Program-made: the position numbers and the translations under genes
Shown: positions 57,838 through 64,000 of the stretch, in pieces
How positions within the stretch are numbered: position 1 is the stretch's first letter
Layout of the letters: the number at the start of each line of letters is the position of its first letter
NCBI GenBank assembly: GCA_013298625.1
Contig: JAAFIF010000026.1
Coordinates: 28,095 to 92,094, forward strand
Origin: Myxococcales bacterium
GTDB taxonomy: Bacteria; Myxococcota_A; Polyangia; Polyangiales; Ga0077539
Length of the DNA: 64,000 bases
Reading direction: 5' to 3'
The notes under the pieces: model-generated
Told to the model about the DNA's origin: nothing
What the model saw: only the letters and a program-made list of their open reading frames with translations
Database searches by the model: none

Positions 57838-59157
57838 ATGGCGAGCACACACCTCAAGTTCGATTCGGCCGACGCTCACCGCGCGTGGCTTCGCTCTCAA
57901 TCCGCGCTCCCGCAGGGCTTTCGCTGCGGGACCACGCGCTTCGAGTTCGTCCCTGTGGAGGTGCACAAACCGTCGAAGATGGCGCTCACGCTGATCGCCC
58001 TCGACGAGCCGACCGACGCGTTCGCGGCGATGTTTACGCGCAACGCGTTTCCGGGAGCGCCGGTGATCATCGGCCGCCAGCGCCTCGGCGCGCCGAAGCT
58101 CTCGGCCATCATCGTCAACAACAAGGTCTCCAACGTGTGCGCGCCCAACGGCGTCGAGACCGCCGAGCGCGTGTGCGCCGAGGTCGCTCGCTGCCTCGGC
58201 GTCGCGCAGTCCGAAGTGCTGCCCTCGAGCACGGGCGTGATCGGCTGGCAGCTGCCCGCAGAGGCGATCCTCGCCAACGTCGAGCACGCCGCGCGCGCGC
58301 TGCAGAGCGAGAGCGTCTTTCCTGCGGCCGAAGGAATCGTGACGACAGACTTGTACCCGAAGGTGCGCTCGGCCGCGGTGGGCGACGGTCGCATCGTGGG
58401 CATCGCCAAGGGCGCGGGGATGATCGAGCCCAACCTCGCGACGATGCTCGTCTACATCCTGACGGACGTAGACATCTCGCGCGACGAGCTGCGCGCGGCG
58501 CTGCGGGCGTCGGTCGAAGAGAGCTTTCACTCGATGAGCATCGACAGCGACACGAGCACGTCGGACACGATCGTCGCGCTCTCGTCGCGCAAGAAGAAGC
58601 TCCCTTCGCTCGCTGCGTTTCAGGCTGCCCTGACGCAGGTGTGCTGGGACCTCACCGAGGACGTCGTGCGCAACGGAGAGGGCGTCCACCACGTGATGCG
58701 CGTGCGCGTCAGCGGCGCGCCGACGCGGCAGAGCGCGCGGGCGATCGGCAAGAGCATCGTCAATTCACCGCTGTTTCAGTGCGCGGTTTGCGGCAACGAC
58801 CCCAACGTCGGCCGCCTCGTCATGGCCGTGGGAAAGTGGGTCGGCGAGCACCTTCCCGGCGCCGACCTCTCGCGCTGCGCCATCACCATGGGCGGCGAGT
58901 CGCTGCTCGTCGACGGGGTCTTTCGCTTGGACCCGACCCGCGAAGCCGCGCTCGTCGCCCACATGCGCGCGGCGGAGCTGTACGCCTCGGTGCCTCCTGA
59001 AGACGGCGTGACCTTCAAGCCCCCGATCCGGTTTCCGCCCCACGAGGCGTGCGTCGAGATCGAGGTCGCGCTCGGGCTCGGCGACGCCGAGTGCACCGTG
59101 CTCGGCGCGGATCGCACGCACGAGTACATCAGCGAGAACGCGGACTACCGCACCTGA
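57838..59157 (+). CDS. argJ: bifunctional ornithine acetyltransferase / N-acetylglutamate synthase
   Basis: NNKVSNVCAPNG, SSTGVIGWQLP, GIAKGAGMIEPNLATMLVYILTD (self-cleavage Thr), CAVCGNDPNVGRLVMAVGK. Confidence 0.93.
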   Translation: MASTHLKFDSADAHRAWLRSQSALPQGFRCGTTRFEFVPVEVHKPSKMALTLIALDEPTDAFAAMFTRNAFPGAPVIIGRQRLGAPKLSAIIVNNKVSNVCAPNGVETAERVCAEVARCLGVAQSEVLPSSTGVIGWQLPAEAILANVEHAARALQSESVFPAAEGIVTTDLYPKVRSAAVGDGRIVGIAKGAGMIEPNLATMLVYILTDVDISRDELRAALRASVEESFHSMSIDSDTSTSDTIVALSSRKKKLPSLAAFQAALTQVCWDLTEDVVRNGEGVHHVMRVRVSGAPTRQSARAIGKSIVNSPLFQCAVCGNDPNVGRLVMAVGKWVGEHLPGADLSRCAITMGGESLLVDGVFRLDPTREAALVAHMRAAELYASVPPEDGVTFKPPIRFPPHEACVEIEVALGLGDAECTVLGADRTHEYISENADYRT

Positions 59158-59291
59158 GCGTGCAGTCCGTAACGGTGGGGGAGTCAGCGCGCTGACGCTG
59201 CGCCGCGGTTCTGTGCGGGGACCAACCGCGAAAACCGTGCGAATCGTGGGGTGAACGCGCGCTCGTCGCTGGGCCGCGGTCCTGCGAGTGC

Positions 59292-59307
59292 ACTGTTCGA
59301 GAACAGT
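59292..59307. promoter_or_regulatory. 7-2-7 dyad, candidate operator
   Basis: ACTGTTC-GA-GAACAGT, about 90 bp upstream of the 59394 gene. Confidence 0.4.
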
Positions 59308-59393
59308 CTGGCGACGACTCGCGACGCGCGCGGGTCTCGCTCGGGGAGTTGCGTGCGTCCTGCGTGCAGGGCGCCGGAGGCACGGGTGCGTCC

Positions 59394-59840
59394 ATGCGTG
59401 GTGTGTTGAAGGTTCCAGCGAAGCTCGCGGTGATGGTGGTGGCCGGGTGCGCGCCGATGATGGAGGTGCCCGACGCCGCGCGCGACGCGACGACGCGGCC
59501 GCTCGCGGACGCCTCGGAGCCGCCGAGGATCGACGGCGGCTGCTACTCGGGGTCGCTGTACCTGGGGATGAACCGCCGGTGTTTTCCCAGCTATCCAGCG
59601 ACAGGGTGCCGCGCCGAGCGCGCGTGTCGCTCGGGCGAGTGCGGCGCGGGATGCGCGCTCTGCAACACCGTGTACCGGTGCTTTCCTGCGATCGTGCGCC
59701 CGGGTGAGGACGCGCAGGTCGTGGCCGACGCTTCGCCCACGATGTGCCGATCGCCCGAGTACACGTGCGATCGATACGGGTGCGAGCCAGGATGTCAGAC
59801 GATCCCTGCGCCGATCGAGACTGGCGGCGGCGTGGGGTGA
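59394..59840 (+). CDS. small cysteine-rich lipoprotein
   Basis: Lipobox VVAGCA; 14+ cysteines. Confidence 0.6.
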   Translation: MRGVLKVPAKLAVMVVAGCAPMMEVPDAARDATTRPLADASEPPRIDGGCYSGSLYLGMNRRCFPSYPATGCRAERACRSGECGAGCALCNTVYRCFPAIVRPGEDAQVVADASPTMCRSPEYTCDRYGCEPGCQTIPAPIETGGGVG

Positions 59841-59889
59841 TGAGCCCGACGATCACCCGTGCGGTGATCCAAGTGTTCGATCGATGCCG

Positions 59890-60252
59890 TCACCGGCCTG
59901 CGTCGGCGGTCCCCATCGGGACGCACGGCGTCGGGCTGTTGAACCCGCGCGGATCGTTGACTCGGTACGCGAGGCAGCGCGTCCCCGCGGGGCACGACTG
60001 TACTGCGCTCACGGCGACGCACGTGCTGCCGACGCACGCGCGCATGCCGCACGCCTCTGCGCACGGCCGCGACTCGACGACCTCGTACGTGAGCTGCCCC
60101 GTACATCGCTGCGGCCCATCACAGCTCGGCGGAGGAAAGCACGCCGCGTCCGGGTCGCTCGCCCTGCTGTCCTCGGGGGGCGGGGGCGTGATCGAGTTTC
60201 CGCACGCGGTGAGGGACAAGAGCAACACGAGCAGCGCTGAGCGAAGTGGCAT
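59890..60252 (-). CDS. small cysteine-rich lipoprotein
   Basis: Signal LLVLLLSLTACG; Cys-rich. Confidence 0.65.
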   Translation of the reverse strand: MPLRSALLVLLLSLTACGNSITPPPPEDSRASDPDAACFPPPSCDGPQRCTGQLTYEVVESRPCAEACGMRACVGSTCVAVSAVQSCPAGTRCLAYRVNDPRGFNSPTPCVPMGTADAGR

Positions 60253-60347
60253 TGGCGTAGTGAGCTCGTAGGGTCGCGCGAGAGCGGCGCGCGCGGCAAG
60301 GGGTGCTTTCTTCTGCGCGACGACTGCGGTACGTGCGGTCGAAAGAG

Positions 60348-62885
60348 ATGCTTCGCCGCCGCGCTCTCGTGTTGCTCTCGCTCTGTGCGTGCCGACCCAG
60401 CGCGCCGATCGCCCGCGTCCCCACGCCGAGGACGCACAGCCAGCCGCCCGGCCTCGACGAGCACTTGACCATGGACGAGGGCCCTATCGTACGAGTATTT
60501 CGCGCGCAAAATCCCTCGGACTTGTGCGCTGGTCCCAACGCCGTCGGAAAGCCCGGCGACTGGGTCCTCGACAACGGCGTGGTCCGCGCGGTGATCGACG
60601 ATGTGCGCACCGGCGGCGGCGGCTTCGCGCTCTCGGGCGGGCAGCTCGTGGACCTCTCGCGGGTCGACGCAGAGCACCGGGCGCCGGACGAGCTCGGGCA
60701 GGTGTTCAACTATCTCGGGAGATTTCCCAGGCAGCTTCGGTACACCGAGTCGACGAGCGAGACACAGCACAACGGCTCTGCCGCGGTGATCGTGCGCGGC
60801 GACGACCCGCGAACGCCGGGCCTGACCGGGGTGACGAGGTACTCGCTCGGGCGCGGGCGGTGCGCGATCGACCTCGAGACCACGCTCACGTACACGGGAC
60901 CAACGCCCACGGAAGCGGGCCTCGGCGACGCGATTCAGTGGGCGGGCGCAGAGCACTGGGCTCCCGGAGTCGGTCACGCGCTGCGCGGCGAGCGTCGCGG
61001 TCCGTGGATCGCCGGCGTGGGCCGAGCCTCGGTGTACGCGATCGTCGCCGAGTCGTCGGCCGAGCTGTTCGGCCCCAACGGAAGCGCGTGGAGCAACCCG
61101 ATGCAGCGCACGCTCACGCTGAGCGCGGGGCAGTCGGTGACCTACAAGCGCTCGATCGCGGTGAGCACGGGCTCGGCGGTGGGCGACGCCCTTCGCTGCG
61201 CGGGCTTTCAGCATCGCGGCACACGTTTTCAAGCTCGGGTGCGCGCGGTGGACTCGCAGGGCGCGCCGTTCGCCGGAGCGCGGGTGGAGGTGTTGGACAG
61301 CGCGGGTGCGCCGCAGTGGATGGATGCGACGGGGCGCGACGGGGCGGTGGTGGTTCCGATCGCGAGCGCGGGTGCGTGGCGGATGCGGGTGACCGCCCTC
61401 GGCAGGACGGTGTCGACGCCGCACGGGGACACAGTGACCGTGGGCGAAGGGGACGCGAGCGCGTCGCCCGAGCTCGTCGCGACGGTGAGCGCGCCCTCGA
61501 CGCTGCGGATCTCGGTGCGGGACGAAGACGGGCCTGCCGATGCGCGGGTGTTGATCTTCGGGCACGACGGGACGCCGGACCCGATGCTCGGCGCGATCGG
61601 TCGCGGCGACGGAGCGCGCAACAGCGTGCTCGTGTCGCACCGCGAGCCGCGCGTGTTGCAGCTGCCGTCGGGCTCGTATCGGTTGGTGGCGACGCGCGGG
61701 GGCTTCTACACGCTGGGCGAGGCGATCACGACGCTGAGGGTCGGCGCGGACTCGGAGGTCTCGCTGTCGGTGCGGCGCGTGATCGACGGCGAGCGACGGT
61801 GGGTCTGCGGGGATTTTCACACGCATCAGGCGCCGTCGCTGGACTCTCCCGTGAGCGCTCGGGACCGTGTGCTGGCGGCGGCCGCCGAGGGCTTGGACAT
61901 CGTGGCGGCGACCGATCACAACGTGGCGACGGACCTGAGCGCGGCGGCGTCGGCCGAGGACCTCGAGCGCAGGCTCGTGACGATGGGCGGCGACGAGGTG
62001 AGCACCGACGTCGCGGTCAACCCTACGGGCCACTGGAACATCTTTCCTCTTCGCGTCGACCCGTCGCGTCCGCTCAACGGCGCGCCGGACCTGTTCGAGA
62101 TCCCCGCGGACGAGCTCGTCGCGCGCGTGCGAAGGGACACTCCCGACGCGGTGCTTCAGCTCAATCATCCGCGGGCTGGATCACCGACGGGGATGTTCGA
62201 CGTGTACGGCTTCGACGCGCGCACGGGGCGCGCGAGCCGCCCGGGCTTCACAACCGCGTTCGACGCCCTCGAGGTGTGGAACGGCCGCTACCAGCGCCCC
62301 GTCGACGACATCTTGAAGGACTGGCTCGCGCTCTTGCGCGCAGGCGCGAGGATCACCGGCGCGGCCAACAGCGATTCGCACGCGATCGTCACGCAAGAAG
62401 TGGGCTATCCGCGCTCTTGTTTTCGTGGGTCGGTCACGTGGCGCTCGGTCGGAGGCCCCGCGGGCCCGAGCGCAGAAGAGCAGGTTCGCGCGGTGTTTCG
62501 CCGCACGCGCGACGTGTTGATGACCGACGGACCCGTGCTCGAAGTGCTGCGAAGCGACGGGCAGACCTCCGCCGTGGGGACGCCCTTTGCGCCTCCTGCG
62601 CGCGGCGAGCACTTGCACCTGCGCGCGGTGTCCGTGGCGTGGGCGCCCGCGGACGTGCTCGAGATGATCCGCGCGGACGGGAGCATCGTCCCCGTCGCGG
62701 GCGCGCAGGTCACACGCGATGGAGACACCGTGAGGGTGCACGCGCACGTGACGGTGCGCGCGGCGGACGCGATCGTGCTGTTTCGCGTGCGTGGGACGCA
62801 GCCGATCTCTGTGCTCGTCGGGGATCCACCGATGGTCCCGATGGCCATCAGCAACCCGGTCTACCTGTCGCGCGCGTCGCGCTGA
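60348..62885 (+). CDS. PHP-domain metallohydrolase lipoprotein (CehA/McbA-like)
   Basis: WVCGDFHTHQAPSLDS, AATDHN, NHPRAG, NSDSHAI metal-ligand motifs. Confidence 0.85.
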   Translation: MLRRRALVLLSLCACRPSAPIARVPTPRTHSQPPGLDEHLTMDEGPIVRVFRAQNPSDLCAGPNAVGKPGDWVLDNGVVRAVIDDVRTGGGGFALSGGQLVDLSRVDAEHRAPDELGQVFNYLGRFPRQLRYTESTSETQHNGSAAVIVRGDDPRTPGLTGVTRYSLGRGRCAIDLETTLTYTGPTPTEAGLGDAIQWAGAEHWAPGVGHALRGERRGPWIAGVGRASVYAIVAESSAELFGPNGSAWSNPMQRTLTLSAGQSVTYKRSIAVSTGSAVGDALRCAGFQHRGTRFQARVRAVDSQGAPFAGARVEVLDSAGAPQWMDATGRDGAVVVPIASAGAWRMRVTALGRTVSTPHGDTVTVGEGDASASPELVATVSAPSTLRISVRDEDGPADARVLIFGHDGTPDPMLGAIGRGDGARNSVLVSHREPRVLQLPSGSYRLVATRGGFYTLGEAITTLRVGADSEVSLSVRRVIDGERRWVCGDFHTHQAPSLDSPVSARDRVLAAAAEGLDIVAATDHNVATDLSAAASAEDLERRLVTMGGDEVSTDVAVNPTGHWNIFPLRVDPSRPLNGAPDLFEIPADELVARVRRDTPDAVLQLNHPRAGSPTGMFDVYGFDARTGRASRPGFTTAFDALEVWNGRYQRPVDDILKDWLALLRAGARITGAANSDSHAIVTQEVGYPRSCFRGSVTWRSVGGPAGPSAEEQVRAVFRRTRDVLMTDGPVLEVLRSDGQTSAVGTPFAPPARGEHLHLRAVSVAWAPADVLEMIRADGSIVPVAGAQVTRDGDTVRVHAHVTVRAADAIVLFRVRGTQPISVLVGDPPMVPMAISNPVYLSRASR

Positions 62886-62968
62886 CGCCAAGGCGGTTTG
62901 CAACGACTCGACAGGGGGGGTGCGTTGACGAGCGCGCGAGAGTCACCTACTCCCCCCCGCACTTCGCA

Positions 62969-63406
62969 ATGCTCATCCGAGGAATCACCAAGGCCGACTT
63001 CGACGCCATCGTGTCGGTGATGGACGCGTGGTGGGGCGGCCCGTCGGCGCTCAAACCCGAGCCGTTTCTGTTCTACGAGCTCGGTCACCACGCGCTCGTC
63101 GCCGAGGACGACGGAGAAATGACCGGATTTCTCCTTGGATTCGTGACCGACCACGACCCGCGTTGCGGCTACGTCCACCTCGTCGGGATCAACCCGGACT
63201 GCCGACGGCGCGGCACCGCTCGGGCGCTCTACGAAGAGTTTGCGCGCCGTGCCCAGCAGCTCGGCGCGACCTCTCTCAAGGCCATCACCACCATCGGCAA
63301 CGAGGGCAGCGTGGAGTTTCACCGGGCCTTGGGGTTCGCGATCGTGCAAGACCCCAATTACGCAGGCGAAGCTCGCGCTCGGTACGTGTTCTCTCGCGCG
63401 CTCTGA
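62969..63406 (+). CDS. GNAT-family N-acetyltransferase
   Basis: VHLVGINPDCRRRGTARALYEEF, NEGSVEFHRALGF. Confidence 0.92.
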   Translation: MLIRGITKADFDAIVSVMDAWWGGPSALKPEPFLFYELGHHALVAEDDGEMTGFLLGFVTDHDPRCGYVHLVGINPDCRRRGTARALYEEFARRAQQLGATSLKAITTIGNEGSVEFHRALGFAIVQDPNYAGEARARYVFSRAL

Positions 63407-63544
63407 GCGCGCTGCCAGCGCGATCTATGGGGAAATGGTCGCGCGCAGGCTCGTGCCTGGTCTCGCGGTCGAATTCGCGCGCACTCGGCGCGATACCGCG
63501 ATTGATCACCGCGCCGCGCACACGGTATCGTCCACTCCTCGTTC

Positions 63545-64000
63545 ATGAGCAATACGCCATCGGCCGCAGCCGCCACGGCTCGCCAGCGACTCGCAGGAGT
63601 CCTCGGGACGCTTCAGCAGGACCCGAACATTCCTCCCTCCATCGTCGAGATCGCCTCGGGGTTGGCGGGGGCGATCGGTCCGCTGTTCAAGCTCGAACGC
63701 GGCGACCCAGACCTCAACCTCTTTATCCAAGCTCGAGGCGTGCTGCAGGGCACGCTCGAGAAGATGCAGGCGGTCGATCAGGGGTTTCCTGGCGTCGCAG
63801 AGGCGACGCAGGCGATCGCTGAGACGCTGCGCACGATCTTCAACGCGCTGAAAGACGCGGGGATGATCGGTCAGCCCGCAGCGCAGCCGGCGCCCGCAGC
63901 GCAGCCCGCGCCCGCGCCCGTCGCGCAGCCCGCGGCGTTTGCTCCGACGCAGCCGCAGCCGATCGCTCCGCAGCCCGCGCCCGCAGCGCCGCCGCAGCCC
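63545..64000 (+). CDS. protein with Ala/Pro/Gln-rich C-terminus (truncated by window end)
   Basis: MSNTPSAAAATARQRLAGVLGTLQQDPNIPPSIVEIASGLAGAIGPLFKLERGDPDLNLFIQARG...; QPAPAAQPAPAP repeats. Confidence 0.65.
   Translation, partial: MSNTPSAAAATARQRLAGVLGTLQQDPNIPPSIVEIASGLAGAIGPLFKLERGDPDLNLFIQARGVLQGTLEKMQAVDQGFPGVAEATQAIAETLRTIFNALKDAGMIGQPAAQPAPAAQPAPAPVAQPAAFAPTQPQPIAPQPAPAAPPQP

Noticed and set aside
59292-59307. LexA/SOS-box interpretation of ACTGTTCGAGAACAGT
   Set aside because: Spacing does not fit CTGT-N8-ACAG or GAAC-N4-GTTC; kept only as an unassigned dyad.
60389-63406. 1005-aa plus ORF overlapping PHP and GNAT genes in another frame
   Set aside because: Shadow frame whose C-terminal end is simply the GNAT frame (start 62969); upstream part has no coding character.
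1-64000. CRISPR arrays, tRNA or rRNA genes
   Set aside because: No regularly spaced repeat-spacer array and no recognisable tRNA/rRNA sequence noticed; not excluded by computation.

Overview
High-GC (myxobacterial/Polyangia-like, inferred from style) chromosomal window with about 57 plausible genes. It carries: an ethanolamine locus (eutB-eutC-eutL-permease); an operon of three secreted unknowns, a Ser/Thr kinase and a sigma-like protein; a compound ~0.5 kb inverted repeat at 13.34-13.83 kb; a small lower-GC accessory island with two PD-(D/E)XK-like proteins next to an intact IS66-type insertion (22-bp TIRs and 8-bp target duplication identified); a DUF4331/DUF4331/TPR set; a deoxyhypusine-synthase-like gene; an HTH-citrate synthase fusion; an APH + APS-kinase-like pair; a REP-like cluster; ppc; a TetR-controlled fatty-acid-type operon; glgP; a PPK2-type PAP; bfd-bfr; a FIST protein; a six-hairpin glycosidase; cysteine-rich lipoprotein paralogs; argJ; and a PHP-domain protein. 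The most striking observation is a palindrome YTACC-N4-GGTAR. It occurs twice at the tetR start/promoter and recurs inside coding sequences of three of the four downstream operon genes, where it is always written as Leu-Pro-x-Gly using the codon CTA, out of character for this GC-rich sequence. Second is the compound inverted repeat (128-bp arms, 122/128 matches by hand). Family assignments come from reading the translations without database searches.
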